From contig JAUNVJ010000004.1 of NCBI GenBank assembly GCA_030537695.1, forward strand, positions 1-64,000: 64,000 nt of DNA. The letters are read 5' to 3'. The position numbers were made by a program, and so were the translations under genes. This document shows, piece by piece, positions 1-9,112 of the stretch (position 1 is the first letter of the stretch; every line of letters begins with the position of its first letter). Under the pieces are notes generated by a model, which ran no database searches, was not told where the DNA came from, and saw only the letters and a program-made list of their open reading frames with translations. Source of the stretch: Tissierellia bacterium (GTDB lineage Bacteria; Bacillota_A; Clostridia; Tissierellales; Peptoniphilaceae).

Positions 1-692
1 GGATCAATGGGTTTTTCTTCTGGTTCATCCGGTTCTATTGGAGACTGTGGCTTTGTAATTTTACCGATATCTTTTAAGACACGGATACACAGATGTGGAA
101 AATTTCCTCGATCTGAGGCAATTCCTTGTATTTCATCAATATGATCTCCTACTTCCAAGGGAAGTTTTCCATTTTTTCTCATATCATATATGTAAAATTT
201 AACATCCCCGGATTGAGCTAATTTCCGAATTTCTGTACCTTCTTCCAAAATTTTGATATTTTGAATGGAGACGAAACGACCCAGTTCCTTTTCAATTTCT
301 GACGGATCAATTTTCATTGGTGACACCGATATTCTCTTCCCTAATGTTTTAAAATTTTCTTCCCCGTCAATGGACAAATAACCCACATTATTCTTAGGTT
401 TCCATCTTAATTTGCCCTGTACTTCTACTTGGGAGCCCACCAGATACCGTCGATTTTTAAAATTCGTAAACAATAACTCAATTCCACCGGTACTATCTTC
501 CATAAAGACATCTGAAGCTTTTGCCGTAATCCAACCCCTTAATCGTGCCACTGTATATTCTTCCTGTTGTTTTAATTCTTCAATCGTCATCAGTTCTGCA
601 GTCATTTCTTCCTTTGCCAGAATCCTTCCCCTTCCAATAATGAGTAGCAGCAATAAAAGGATAATCCAAACTTTTCTTCGACAATTTACCAT
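1..692 (-). CDS. Exported OB-fold protein, C-terminus beyond window start
   Basis: The ATG at 692-690 follows a GGGAGG ribosome site, and the frame is open to the window edge (about 230 codons seen). Residues 1-30 form a signal peptide (basic start VNCRRK, then a Leu/Ile-rich core). The mature part resembles two OB-fold modules: one around VARLRGWITA...MEDSTGGIELLF and one ending at FYIYDMRK...GDHIDEIQGIAS. The same FDLYDMRK...VTGIA pattern occurs in the large nuclease at 24687-27971, so the two are probably paralogous in this region. The last residues seen are rich in Pro and Glu, like a linker to a further domain (possibly nuclease or SLH) outside the window. Known: OB-folds of this kind sit N-terminal to secreted nucleases. 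Inference: cell-surface nucleic-acid-related protein. Function of the missing part is unknown. Confidence 0.7.
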   Translation of the reverse strand, partial: MVNCRRKVWIILLLLLLIIGRGRILAKEEMTAELMTIEELKQQEEYTVARLRGWITAKASDVFMEDSTGGIELLFTNFKNRRYLVGSQVEVQGKLRWKPKNNVGYLSIDGEENFKTLGKRISVSPMKIDPSEIEKELGRFVSIQNIKILEEGTEIRKLAQSGDVKFYIYDMRKNGKLPLEVGDHIDEIQGIASDRGNFPHLCIRVLKDIGKITKPQSPIEPDEPEEKPID

Positions 693-730
693 TATAATCC
701 TCCCTTTCAACAATTTCTTTTACCAAATCT

Positions 731-898
731 TCACCTTCTTCTTAACACCCAAAGGGTAAATAGAAAAACTAATACATAAAGCAATAGATATATGAAAACT
801 TCCATAGCCAGTGATTGCCTTGGAATGGATAATATGCGTAAAATTCCGGAAGGTCCTAAAGATACTAATATGGTCAAAACTATAAAGATGATCCACAT
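731..898 (-). CDS. Small hydrophobic membrane protein, 55 aa
   Basis: I place the start at the ATG at 898 because GAGGTGATAAAA lies directly before it; a longer frame running back into the ATPase gene has no ribosome site. The peptide has two transmembrane stretches (IIFIVLTILVSLG and VFIYLLLYVLVFLFTLWVL) and ends in Arg-Arg-Arg. It lies downstream of the P-type ATPase on the same strand but beyond a perfect hairpin, and about 40 bp before the OB-fold protein gene, so it may be the first gene of that unit. I do not recognise the family. Confidence 0.55.
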   Translation of the reverse strand: MWIIFIVLTILVSLGPSGILRILSIPRQSLAMEVFIYLLLYVLVFLFTLWVLRRR

Positions 899-918
899 TT
901 TTATCACCTCAACATAGA

Positions 919-948
919 AAAAGGAAGAATCGAACGATTCTTCCTTTA
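919..948 (-). terminator. Intrinsic terminator of the P-type ATPase gene
   Basis: A perfect 12-bp inverted repeat (arms 921-932 and 935-946, 2-nt loop) is followed on the minus strand by TTTCTA. It sits 12 bp after the ATPase stop codon. Confidence 0.75.
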
Positions 949-959
949 TTATACTATTT

Positions 960-3662
960 TTATACTTCGTTTTGGTGATTGATTTTAAAACGAATTTTCT
1001 TTTGAATCTCACCGATCACAAGAGGGATAAAAGCTCCCACCAAAACGACCGTCCATTCTTTCATATCCAAGTCCACCAATTGGAAGGCTTGGTTTAAGAA
1101 TGGTACATAGAGAACCAGTAGCATCAAACCGAAGGAAAATAAAGTGGCCAATACTAGTTTTTTATTTGTAAAGAAGCCAATGTCAAAGAGGGTTCGATCG
1201 ATACTTCTTGAAGAATAAGATCGCAATAGCTCTGCTATAATCAAGGTGGTAAAGGCCATGGATCGAGCCATGGAAAGACCATGACCTGTTTCTCCATACC
1301 ATTTGATTCCTATAAGATAGGCCCCTAATGTACCTATTGTAATAGCGAGAGATTGAATGATGACAGTAATTTTAATTTCCTTATCCAAAATCGGTTCATC
1401 TGGATGGCGAGGCGGTTGGTTCATAATCCCCTTTTCACCCGGTTCAACTCCTAAGGCCAATGCCGGAAAGGAGTCCGTTACCAAGTTGAGCCATAATAGA
1501 TGGATGGGAATCAAGGGAACCGGTAGATCCATTATAATAGCAAGGAGAACGATCAAAACTTCTCCCAGATTACAAGAGAGAAGATAGGTGACGAATTTTT
1601 TAATATTAGAATAGATTATTCGTCCCTCTTCCACTGCATGGACAATGGTGGCAAAATTGTCATCGGTTAAAATGACTTCCGCTGTATTTTTAGCTACATC
1701 AGTACCTGTAATTCCCATGGCAATTCCAATGTCCGCTCTCTTAATCGCCGGAGCGTCATTGACACCGTCACCTGTCATAGCTGCAATATGGCCATTTTCT
1801 TTTAATGCTCGTACAATTTGAACCTTGTTTTCCGGTGAAACTCGGGTAAATACTCGCTTTTCCTTGACGATTTCCCGAATTTCTTCATCCGTCATATCAT
1901 TGAGCTCACGACCCATTATCGCTTGATTATCATCGGTGGCAATTCCTAATTCCTTGGCAATGGCAAGGGCCGTTTCAAAATAGTCTCCGGTGATCATAAT
2001 GGGAATAATACCTGCACTTTTACATTCTTCAATAGCCACTTTCGCCTCTGGACGTGCCGGATCGATCATTCCCGTCAAGCCTACAAAGATCATATCTTTT
2101 TCAATGGTTTGTGATGTCCTTTCTTCCGGCAATTGATCCAGGGAGCGATAGGCAAAGGAAAGGACACGCAGAGCACTTCTAGCAAAAGAAGTGTTGACTT
2201 TCATGATTTCATCAAAAATTTCTGGGGTCAATTCTTCTATTTTACCGTCGATTAAAATACGATTGCATTTCGATAGGATCACATCTGGAGCACCTTTCGT
2301 AAAGGAGAGCACCTCTTTGTTGCCCTGATGAAAGGTAGTCATCATTTTTCGTTCCGAGTCAAAGGGAATTTCTGCAATGCGGGGAAAATCCTCATTGAGT
2401 TTCGATACGGAAAGCTTCATTTTTTCGGCAAAAGTCAATAGAGCTCCTTCTGTTGGGTCTCCGGTAATCGTAGCCGTCTCTTTTTCAATGCGTAAATCGG
2501 CATCATTGGTCAATGCGGCAATCCTTCCTAAAAGTTCCAAATCCGTAATTTCATCTCGTTGAATTTCCCGATCTTTTATTTTTAAAACTCCTTGAGGCAA
2601 GTATCCGGTACCGGTAATATCTATAATTGATCCATCTACATAACCCTTGACTACCGTCATTTCATTTTGAGTTAAAGTTCCAGTCTTATCGGAACAGATT
2701 ACCGTGGTGGTGCCCAATGTTTCCACCGCCAATAGTTTTTTAACAATGGCATTTCGTTGAGCCATCTTTCCCATTCCTAGGGACAAGACGATGGTTACAA
2801 TGGCAGGAAGTCCTTCCGGTACTGCAGCTACTGCCAAAGAAATGGAGGTCATAAACATTTCCAATAATTCATGATTATGGAGCAAGCCCACTACCAATAC
2901 TACACCACAGATCACCAGAACTAAAATCCCCAAGGTTTTGGAAAGTCCTGCCAATTTCCGTTGGAGAGGAGTTTGTTCTCGATCCACTGTTGCAATCGAA
3001 GTGGCAATTTTGCCGATTTCCGTTCCCTTTCCGGTTTCAATCACCACTCCCTGTCCTCGACCATAGGTGACAATTGTCGATGAATAGGCCAAATTTTCCC
3101 GATCTCCAATTTCTCTTTTTTCCTCATAGGTTATTTGAGCATTTTTCTCTACAGCGACAGATTCTCCCGTTAAGGAAGATTCATCCACTTTCAAATTGCT
3201 AGAAGAAATTAAACGCAAATCCGCTGGGACAATATCTCCGGTTTCCAATGCCACAATATCTCCCGGGACCAATTGTTCCGAATCAATTGCTTCAATCTCT
3301 CCATCACGAAAAACCTTAGCCTTGGGAGAACTCATTTTTTGAAGGGCGGCAATGGCTTCTTCCGCTTTCCCCTCCTGATAAAGAGATAATGCTGCATTGA
3401 CGATGACGATGGCGATAATAATCGAGGCATCCAATCGCTCCCCCACATAGTAGGATACAATGGAAGCACCTATTAAAATCAAAATCATCGGATCCAAAAA
3501 TTGATCCTTCAATTTGTCGATAAATGGTTTCTTTTCTTCTTTTTCCAGGGCATTGATACCGTATTTTTCAATGCGTTTTTTTGATTCTTCTACTTGTAAG
3601 CCGGTTTCTTTTGTTTCCAGCTGAGCCAAAGCTTCCTTTGGCGTCAAATTATACCAACTCAT
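960..3662 (-). CDS. PMR1/SERCA-type P-type cation ATPase, probable Mn2+ (or Ca2+) exporter
   Basis: A complete 900-residue P2-type ATPase. Visible in order: N-terminal cation-ATPase segment (LTPKEALAQLETKETGL), actuator motif TGES, M4 ion site PEGLP, phosphorylation motif CSDKTGTLT, nucleotide-binding domain with KGAPD, MITGD, hinge TGDGVNDAP, and M6 NLVTDSFPALALG followed by the C-terminal membrane helices. PEGLP together with NxxTD marks the Ca2+/Mn2+ branch rather than the K+, H+ or heavy-metal branches. Bacterial relatives export Ca2+ or Mn2+. The yybP-ykoY riboswitch directly upstream, a known Mn2+ sensor, makes Mn2+ efflux the better guess. AGAGGTGG lies 3 nt before the ATG. A terminator follows, so the gene is probably transcribed alone. 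Confidence 0.93.
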   Translation of the reverse strand: MSWYNLTPKEALAQLETKETGLQVEESKKRIEKYGINALEKEEKKPFIDKLKDQFLDPMILILIGASIVSYYVGERLDASIIIAIVIVNAALSLYQEGKAEEAIAALQKMSSPKAKVFRDGEIEAIDSEQLVPGDIVALETGDIVPADLRLISSSNLKVDESSLTGESVAVEKNAQITYEEKREIGDRENLAYSSTIVTYGRGQGVVIETGKGTEIGKIATSIATVDREQTPLQRKLAGLSKTLGILVLVICGVVLVVGLLHNHELLEMFMTSISLAVAAVPEGLPAIVTIVLSLGMGKMAQRNAIVKKLLAVETLGTTTVICSDKTGTLTQNEMTVVKGYVDGSIIDITGTGYLPQGVLKIKDREIQRDEITDLELLGRIAALTNDADLRIEKETATITGDPTEGALLTFAEKMKLSVSKLNEDFPRIAEIPFDSERKMMTTFHQGNKEVLSFTKGAPDVILSKCNRILIDGKIEELTPEIFDEIMKVNTSFARSALRVLSFAYRSLDQLPEERTSQTIEKDMIFVGLTGMIDPARPEAKVAIEECKSAGIIPIMITGDYFETALAIAKELGIATDDNQAIMGRELNDMTDEEIREIVKEKRVFTRVSPENKVQIVRALKENGHIAAMTGDGVNDAPAIKRADIGIAMGITGTDVAKNTAEVILTDDNFATIVHAVEEGRIIYSNIKKFVTYLLSCNLGEVLIVLLAIIMDLPVPLIPIHLLWLNLVTDSFPALALGVEPGEKGIMNQPPRHPDEPILDKEIKITVIIQSLAITIGTLGAYLIGIKWYGETGHGLSMARSMAFTTLIIAELLRSYSSRSIDRTLFDIGFFTNKKLVLATLFSFGLMLLVLYVPFLNQAFQLVDLDMKEWTVVLVGAFIPLVIGEIQKKIRFKINHQNEV

Positions 3663-3693
3663 ATTCCACCTCTTTTAATTTTTTCCAATGCAT

Positions 3694-3800
3694 AAAAAAA
3701 GCCGGTGCCTATTAAAGCACCGGTCTTGCTTCCTATGGACAGGTCTTCAGCCGGGACTATGCCGTATTGACGACTGAAGATAATAGCTACTCCCCGATAA
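3694..3800 (-). promoter_or_regulatory. yybP-ykoY (Mn2+) riboswitch with overlapping terminator
   Basis: Read on the minus strand, the leader contains GGGGAGTAGCTA (around 3795-3784), GTCGTCAATACGGC, CCCGGCTGAAGACC and GGAAGCAAGACC, the conserved blocks of the yybP-ykoY family in the right order. The 3' strand GACC runs straight into a hairpin CCGGTGC/GCACCGG (3702-3708 with 3717-3723) followed by seven T (3700-3694): an intrinsic terminator. Family knowledge: Mn2+ binding stabilises the aptamer and switches on Mn2+ exporters. Here the expected logic is ligand binding, antitermination and ATPase expression. Confidence 0.88.
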
Positions 3801-3806
3801 TAAATA

Positions 3807-3835
3807 ACTATACCATGAATTCATTCGAATTTCAA
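3807..3835 (-). promoter_or_regulatory. Sigma-A-type promoter of the riboswitch-ATPase unit
   Basis: On the minus strand TTGAAA (3835-3830), a 17-nt spacer and TATAGT (3812-3807). Transcription would start about 10 nt before the riboswitch aptamer. Confidence 0.65.
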
Positions 3836-4155
3836 TTTATGTTTTGTAAAATATTTTCTTGAAACGAGGAGATCATCTTATCGATTGAAAAAATAATTTT
3901 TCAAGATCAATACATCTTTCCGATCGGAAAAAAAGTATAGATTCAAATATAAATTATTTCTTTTCCTCTCTTTTCACAAGAATAAAATTTTAAAACAATG
4001 GAAGAATTCAAGGGCTTATCTTTCTTAAAATCCAAAATAAAGGTCATTTTCTCACAAAAAGATCGATAAGTTTCAATTCTTAAATATTTACGGTTTCAAT
4101 TTCATAACCATCTATGGGGATAAAAGTGCTACAGCGAACTGTAACACTTTTTAAA
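3836..4155. other. AT-rich intergenic DNA, no gene seen
   Basis: About 320 bp between serS and the ATPase promoter. Short imperfect inverted repeats are present (GATTGAAAAA...TTTTTCAAGATC near 3880-3910), but there is no open frame with a ribosome site and no clear terminator with a T-tract after serS. Confidence 0.5.
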
Positions 4156-5445
4156 CTATTTTTTCTTAGGTTCCAATTTTTCTTTGCCTCCCATATAAGC
4201 TTGTAGGGGAGCAGGAATTTTTAAGCTACCATCTTCTTGTAATAAATTTTCCAAATAGGCAATTAACATTCTTGGTGGAGCCACAACAGTATTGTTCAGG
4301 GTATGGGCTAAATAATTTCCATCTTTTCCACGAAGACGAATATTTAAACGTCTCGCTTGAGCATCGCCTAAATTGGAACAAGATCCCACTTCAAAATATT
4401 TTTTCTGACGTGGCGACCATGCTTCCACATCCAAAGATTTTACTTTTAAATCCGCCAAATCCCCAGAGCAACATTCTAAAGTACGTACGGGAATTTCCAA
4501 GGAGCGGAAGAAGTCCACAGCATTTTTCCATAATTGATCATACCAATAGGGGGAGTCTTCCGGTTTACAGATGACTACCATCTCCTGCTTTTCAAATTGG
4601 TGAATTCGATAAACGCCTCGCTCTTCAATACCATGGGCACCCACTTCTTTACGGAAACAAGGGGAATAAGAAGTCAAAGTCAATGGCATATCTTCTTCCG
4701 GATTAATCGTATCTATAAATTTACCGATCATGGAATGTTCACTGGTTCCAATCAGGTACAGATCTTCTCCTTCAATTTTATACATCATATTTTCCATCTC
4801 TGCAAAACTCATAACTCCGGTAACTACATTGGAACGAATCATAAAGGGTGGAATATAGTAGGTAAATCCTCGATCAATCATAAAGTCTCGAGCATAGGTC
4901 AAAATGGCAGAGTGGAGTCTGGCAATATCACCTTTCAGATAGTAAAAACCGTTTCCGGAAGTTTTTCTTGCAGCATCTAAATCAATGCCGTCAAAAGCTT
5001 CCATAATATCAATATGGTAAGGAATCTCATAGTCAGGAACTACCGGTTCCCCAAATTTTTCCAATTCCACATTTTCACTGTCATCTTTTCCCAAGGGAAC
5101 GGTGTCGTCCATTATTTGAGGAATAACCATCATCTTTTGACGAAGTTCTTCTTGCAACTTTCTTTCGTCTTCCTCCAACTGTTCTAATTCTTCGTTGATT
5201 GTTGCAACCTTTTGTTTCGTCTCTTCCGCTTTCTCAAACTCCTTCTTTTGCATATAGCCGCCGATTTCTTTGGAAATTGCATTTCGCTGGGCCCTCAGCT
5301 CATCACCCTTGGTTTTGGAAGCTCTAAATTTTTCGTCAATTTCAATGACTTCATCAACTAGAGGAAGTTTATCTTCCTGGTATTTTTTTCTTATATTTTC
5401 TTTCACTATTTCCGGATTTTGTCGGACAAATTTAATATCTAACAT
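4156..5445 (-). CDS. serS: Seryl-tRNA synthetase
   Basis: A 429-residue class II aminoacyl-tRNA synthetase that charges tRNA-Ser. The N-terminal 100 or so residues are the long antiparallel coiled coil that grips the tRNA variable arm (Lys/Glu-rich, RAQRNAISKEIGG). The catalytic core shows TSEHSMIG, CFRKEVGAHG..RGVYRIHQFEKQE (motif 2) and EVGSCSNLGDAQARR, with LNNTVVAPPRMLIAYLEN (motif 3) near the end. I choose the ATG at 5445 because GGGAGG lies 4 nt upstream; a frame starting four codons earlier would overlap that site. A T-box leader precedes the gene. Length is normal. Confidence 0.97.
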   Translation of the reverse strand: MLDIKFVRQNPEIVKENIRKKYQEDKLPLVDEVIEIDEKFRASKTKGDELRAQRNAISKEIGGYMQKKEFEKAEETKQKVATINEELEQLEEDERKLQEELRQKMMVIPQIMDDTVPLGKDDSENVELEKFGEPVVPDYEIPYHIDIMEAFDGIDLDAARKTSGNGFYYLKGDIARLHSAILTYARDFMIDRGFTYYIPPFMIRSNVVTGVMSFAEMENMMYKIEGEDLYLIGTSEHSMIGKFIDTINPEEDMPLTLTSYSPCFRKEVGAHGIEERGVYRIHQFEKQEMVVICKPEDSPYWYDQLWKNAVDFFRSLEIPVRTLECCSGDLADLKVKSLDVEAWSPRQKKYFEVGSCSNLGDAQARRLNIRLRGKDGNYLAHTLNNTVVAPPRMLIAYLENLLQEDGSLKIPAPLQAYMGGKEKLEPKKK

Positions 5446-5473
5446 GTTTCCTCCCAAATTTTAATATTTTTCA

Positions 5474-5668
5474 TAAAAAAAGAGCCTTCTCCTCCCAAGG
5501 GACGAGAAAGCCCGCGTTGCCACCCTAATTAACCAATCGGTTCACTTTATACTAAAGACTGAGGAGTGGATTCAATATTTAAAAGTACAGATTCTCACCA
5601 ACCATCTGTTCGCTGATAACCTTTAATATATTTACTATTTCCTGTAAACGTCTTATGAAATTACTTAA
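5474..5668 (-). promoter_or_regulatory. T-box riboswitch of serS
   Basis: The minus-strand leader carries the T-box core AGGGTGGCAACGCGGG (5527-5512), the AG-type box AGCGAAC, and GGTGAGAATCTGTA. It ends in a terminator hairpin made from CTTTCTCGTCCC and GGGAGGAGAAGG, followed by seven T near 5480-5474. A UCC triplet followed by A (5570-5568, in TTGAATCCACTCC) fits the specifier position and would match Ser. Family knowledge: uncharged tRNA-Ser pairs with the specifier and with the T-box bulge and prevents termination. Confidence 0.93.
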
Positions 5669-5669
5669 A

Positions 5670-5697
5670 ATTATATCATATTGACAGATTATTTCAA
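5670..5697 (-). promoter_or_regulatory. Promoter of the serS T-box leader
   Basis: Minus strand: TTGAAA (5697-5692), 16-nt spacer, TATAAT (5675-5670). Confidence 0.7.
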
Positions 5698-5707
5698 CTC
5701 TTATCTA

Positions 5708-6388
5708 TTACTGAGTGATCTTTTTCACTTTAAAATAAGCAAAGGAATTGTGGATTTCATAGCGTAATACGATATAATCTCTCTTTAAAATTTGAAGGAG
5801 TTGCTGTCGATTATATAGGGGTTGTATAAAAAGACCATAGTCTTTATAAACTCGTCGAATAAAAAAATCCGCCCGATTATGTTCTCCCTTGATATAGGTG
5901 CATCCTAAGAAGATCCCATCCACCTTCAGTACCCGTCGTATTTCAGAAAGGGCTCTTTCCTTATTGGGAAAAGCATGAATTCCGTTTAAGGAAAAGATCA
6001 TATCAAAGCTTTCACGCCCATAGGGAAGTTCCGTAACGTCTCCTTGCTCAAATTGGATATTATGATCCCTATCTTTTACCTTTTCCCGATAAAGGTTTAA
6101 CATATGTTCTGAATAATCCAGACAGTGGATTTCTGCATTTTTCAATTGACTAAATTTTTGATAGGTAAAGTCTCCGGAACCACAAGGTACATCCAATATC
6201 TTCCCTTTAAAATCATTGGGAATTTTTGACAATAATTTTCGGTCATAATTTTCAAACACGTCTTGACTCCAAAAGACTTTGTTATACAGTCTTTGGTACC
6301 AAGTTTCACTTTTCAGCGAACGATCATAAAATGCTTTTTTAGCTTTCTTTATTTTTTTCGGAAAACTTTTCTTTTTTTCTCTTTTCAT
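5708..6388 (-). CDS. Class I SAM-dependent methyltransferase
   Basis: 226 residues. After a very basic N-terminus (Lys-rich residues 2-20) there is motif I ILDVPCGSGDF (about 64-74), an acidic strand end IHCLDYS, QGDVTELPYG, and motif FDMIFSLNGIHAFPNKERAL, the Methyltransf_11/UbiE-like layout. The C-terminal third (VLKVDGIFLGCTYIKGEHNR, FIRRVYKDYGLF) is less typical. A GGTGG ribosome site precedes the ATG. It stands alone, between serS and a gene-poor stretch; the substrate cannot be told from the sequence. Confidence 0.85.
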   Translation of the reverse strand: MKREKKKSFPKKIKKAKKAFYDRSLKSETWYQRLYNKVFWSQDVFENYDRKLLSKIPNDFKGKILDVPCGSGDFTYQKFSQLKNAEIHCLDYSEHMLNLYREKVKDRDHNIQFEQGDVTELPYGRESFDMIFSLNGIHAFPNKERALSEIRRVLKVDGIFLGCTYIKGEHNRADFFIRRVYKDYGLFIQPLYNRQQLLQILKRDYIVLRYEIHNSFAYFKVKKITQ

Positions 6389-6957
6389 TTTACCACCTAT
6401 TATGATTATACAATGACAACTTATCGACTCCTGTAAAAAAATTATCGTAATTTAGCTTCTTATCTCCTTAAAAGTCCTATCATTTTCTTACCCCTACTTG
6501 GATAAAATACGCATTTCTCATAGTAAGTTATCGATATTATTCCCATGGAAAACGAAAGACTCTTCCCATCCCTAATATTTTAAAAATTCCTTTCAAACTG
6601 GAAAATTTGAGAGATATCATTGTTCATCATTTTGCTTTGAACTCTTCTGTGAACGCATTTGCAGATTCCACCGAAGCTCCTCAGATTGTGGACTACTTAA
6701 ACTTGGAGTCCTTTCCATCGGCTGCCTTTCCATTCCATATCAATTTCGTTGCAAAAATCGAAAGGATTATAGGAATCTTTGGATCCTTGTCCTTATATTT
6801 AAAACCATTGTCTACTACATTTTAGATTCCCCTGAGCATGACAAAAGATGGTAACAATCGCATTCAATATCGCCTCTATTCTTAGTTTGACAATTATAGT
6901 CACTTTCTCCGGCAAACATCGTGAAAAAGTCAATTCCTCATTATGACGGCATAGTAG
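6389..6957. other. Gene-free stretch, possibly an old gene remnant
   Basis: About 570 bp without a credible gene. A 72-codon plus-strand frame (6607-6825) lacks a ribosome site and resembles nothing I know. The minus strand across 6560-6790 reads as protein-like pieces interrupted by stops, which might be a decayed gene, but I cannot name it. Confidence 0.35.
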
Positions 6958-6986
6958 AAAGAACCGGCGATTTACTCCGGTTCTTC
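6958..6986 (-). terminator. Terminator overlapping the end of the first LysR gene
   Basis: GAACCGG (6961-6967) pairs with CCGGTTC (6977-6983). The LysR stop codon lies in the loop region, and TTTCT follows on the minus strand. Confidence 0.7.
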
Positions 6987-7874
6987 TTTATATCTCAATA
7001 CTGTTTTCTTTGCATATTCCATAAATTTTTCCATTCCTTCCGTGAGTTTGGCATCTTTTCTCATTGCCAGACAAATGCCCCAAGGAAGGGGGTTATCTTG
7101 AAATTCCAATATTTTTAAATTGTCAAAATGAATCCGCCTCACGATGGGATAGGGAAGAATACTAATACCTCCCCGTTTCGATATCATTTGACAAATAAAA
7201 TCCCATTGGTAACTTTGGGCCAATATAGAAGGTTCAAACCCTTCCTGGCGACATCGTGTTATAATTTCATTGTGTATTTGATATTTATCATCTAATAAAA
7301 TAAATTTCTCATCTTTCAATTCATTTAAACATACTTGATCTTTTTTTGCCAAGGGATTTTCTCGATTGACTACTATGGCATTTTGAGACTCTTCTAATAT
7401 TTCGATTCGTAGCAAGTCATCGGAAATGGGATACTTTAGAATGGCAATATCCAAACTGTTTTCTCGTAACATTTTATGGAGAGTATTTCCACCGGCCTCT
7501 ACGAAATGAAATTGAATCTTCGGATATTGTTGTTGAAAATCATGAATCAAAGTTTCAAAATAAGCTTCGGTAATAAGCGATGGAATGCCAACCATTAACC
7601 GATCTCTTTTAGAATATAATTCATGATACATTTCATTGACACGGTTTTCGATTAAAAGGAGCAGCTCTTCTCCTTTTTCCAGTATGTATTTGCCGTCTTC
7701 TGTCAAAAAGATTTGATTTCGTTCCCGTTTTAATAATTGAGTATCCAACTCTTGTTCCAAATTTTTAACAGCTTTGCTCAATGTGGATTGGGATAAATAA
7801 AGGTCTTCACTGGCTCTGGTAAAGGATTTGGCTCGAACCACTTTTATAAAATATTCCAAATTTTTTAAATTCAT
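6972..7874 (-). CDS. LysR-family transcriptional regulator
   Basis: 300 residues: N-terminal winged helix-turn-helix (MNLKNLEYFIKVV..SFTRASEDLYLSQSTLSKAVKNLE) and a periplasmic-binding-protein-like effector domain from about residue 90. I start at the ATG at 7874 because AAGGAG lies 7 nt upstream and the neighbouring paralogue begins with the same MNLKNL. The gene lies 86 bp after a second LysR gene on the same strand; the two share the first helix and length and look like a tandem duplication. A LysR regulator commonly controls a divergent neighbour; none is adjacent here. The closest opposite-strand genes are the AAA+/VWA pair at 9113. Confidence 0.93.
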   Translation of the reverse strand: MNLKNLEYFIKVVRAKSFTRASEDLYLSQSTLSKAVKNLEQELDTQLLKRERNQIFLTEDGKYILEKGEELLLLIENRVNEMYHELYSKRDRLMVGIPSLITEAYFETLIHDFQQQYPKIQFHFVEAGGNTLHKMLRENSLDIAILKYPISDDLLRIEILEESQNAIVVNRENPLAKKDQVCLNELKDEKFILLDDKYQIHNEIITRCRQEGFEPSILAQSYQWDFICQMISKRGGISILPYPIVRRIHFDNLKILEFQDNPLPWGICLAMRKDAKLTEGMEKFMEYAKKTVLRYKEEPE

Positions 7875-7960
7875 TCTTTTCTCCTTATAATTCATCGATA
7901 ACTATTATCTTTTTATAAAAAAGTTTAAGATTAGAATTTGAAATTTTAATGTATTAACCA

Positions 7961-8860
7961 TTACAATTCTTCGGATTTTTTACTTAATGAATATTTTGTA
8001 TATTCCATAAATTCTTCCATCTCCCGGGTGATGATCTTATCTCTTTGGACGGCCATACCCACATTCCAATCAAATTTGGGGTCACTGATATCCACATAGA
8101 CAATATCCTTTATATCAAATCGCTTTAAGATGGGTTTGGGTAAGATGCTGATACAGTTTTCATCTCGAACTTTTTCGATAATATACTCCCATTGATAACT
8201 CTTTCCTACAATATGTGGATCAAAACCTGCTTCCTGGCATTTTTCAATGATCTCATCATGTAATTGAAAATTATCATCCAAAATAATGAAATTTTCATTT
8301 TTTAAATCCAATAGAGAAATCTCTCTTTTCTCTGCAAGAAGATGATCTTTCGGTAAGATGACCACCGGAGTTGAAGCCACCAAAATGGTGGACTCAATTT
8401 CCTCTTCCTCCACCGGAACTCTTAAAATTCCGATGTCAATCGTTTCATCCTGCACCATCCGTTGAATCGTTTTGCCTCCGGCTTCGATCACTTGAAAAAG
8501 GGTGTCAGGATAGTTCTGTTTAAAATTATACACAATGGGACCAAAATATGAGGTGGCGATGATCGGTGAGATACCTACGATTAAGTGGCCGGTGATTCTT
8601 CTGATCTCTTTTTCCATATCTCTTGTTCGACTTCCTATTAGTAAGAGAAGTTCTTCTCCTCTTTTTAGCACCACTTCACCCTCCTTCGTAAGGCTTATTT
8701 GAGTGCCAGAACGATTTAGTAAACGGCAATTTAGTTCATCTTCCAGTTTTTTTACCGCTTTACTGATTGTCGATTGGGACACAAAGAGATCTTCACTAGC
8801 TTTTGTAAAGGAATTGGATCGTATTACCTGTATAAAGTATTGTAAGTTTTTTAAATTCAT
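7961..8860 (-). CDS. LysR-family transcriptional regulator (paralogue)
   Basis: 299 residues with an N-terminal winged HTH (SFTKASEDLFVSQSTISKAVKKLEDEL) and an effector-binding domain (ITGHLIVGISPIIATSYFGP onwards). It is the upstream member of the LysR pair and similar in length and motif order to the gene at 6972-7874. GAGGTGAT precedes the ATG. It is divergent from the AAA+/VWA operon with about 250 bp between, so it could control that operon, itself, or both; this is context only. Ligand unknown. Confidence 0.93.
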   Translation of the reverse strand: MNLKNLQYFIQVIRSNSFTKASEDLFVSQSTISKAVKKLEDELNCRLLNRSGTQISLTKEGEVVLKRGEELLLLIGSRTRDMEKEIRRITGHLIVGISPIIATSYFGPIVYNFKQNYPDTLFQVIEAGGKTIQRMVQDETIDIGILRVPVEEEEIESTILVASTPVVILPKDHLLAEKREISLLDLKNENFIILDDNFQLHDEIIEKCQEAGFDPHIVGKSYQWEYIIEKVRDENCISILPKPILKRFDIKDIVYVDISDPKFDWNVGMAVQRDKIITREMEEFMEYTKYSLSKKSEEL

Positions 8861-9112
8861 ACCATCACCTCTATAATGCTTTAGTTTATTATAATATAAA
8901 AAGGTGAAAAGAAATAGATATTTTATATTATTCCTGCAACATTCTTATCTTACTATACGTATATCCAATTCCACCTATTTTATTTATTTTTTAAAGATCC
9001 CTTTATCTTTCTCTGAATTTTATCCTAAAAAACAAAAGAACTTTCTATTTTTCTCCTTTCGGTATAAAATAGAGAAACAGTACATGGAAGTACATGGAAA
9101 GGATGACAACCA

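Noticed and set aside
731..1012. A 93-residue version of the small membrane protein starting inside the ATPase gene
   Set aside because: The ribosome site GAGGTGAT sits before the ATG at 898, and the extension is translated terminator and ATPase 3' end.
4534..4980. A 148-codon open frame on the plus strand inside serS
   Set aside because: It is antisense to a fully conserved serS, has no ribosome site and no recognisable motif; it is a shadow frame.
6607..6825. 72-codon plus-strand frame in the 6.4-6.95 kb gap
   Set aside because: No ribosome site, no promoter and no family I know; the length is compatible with chance.
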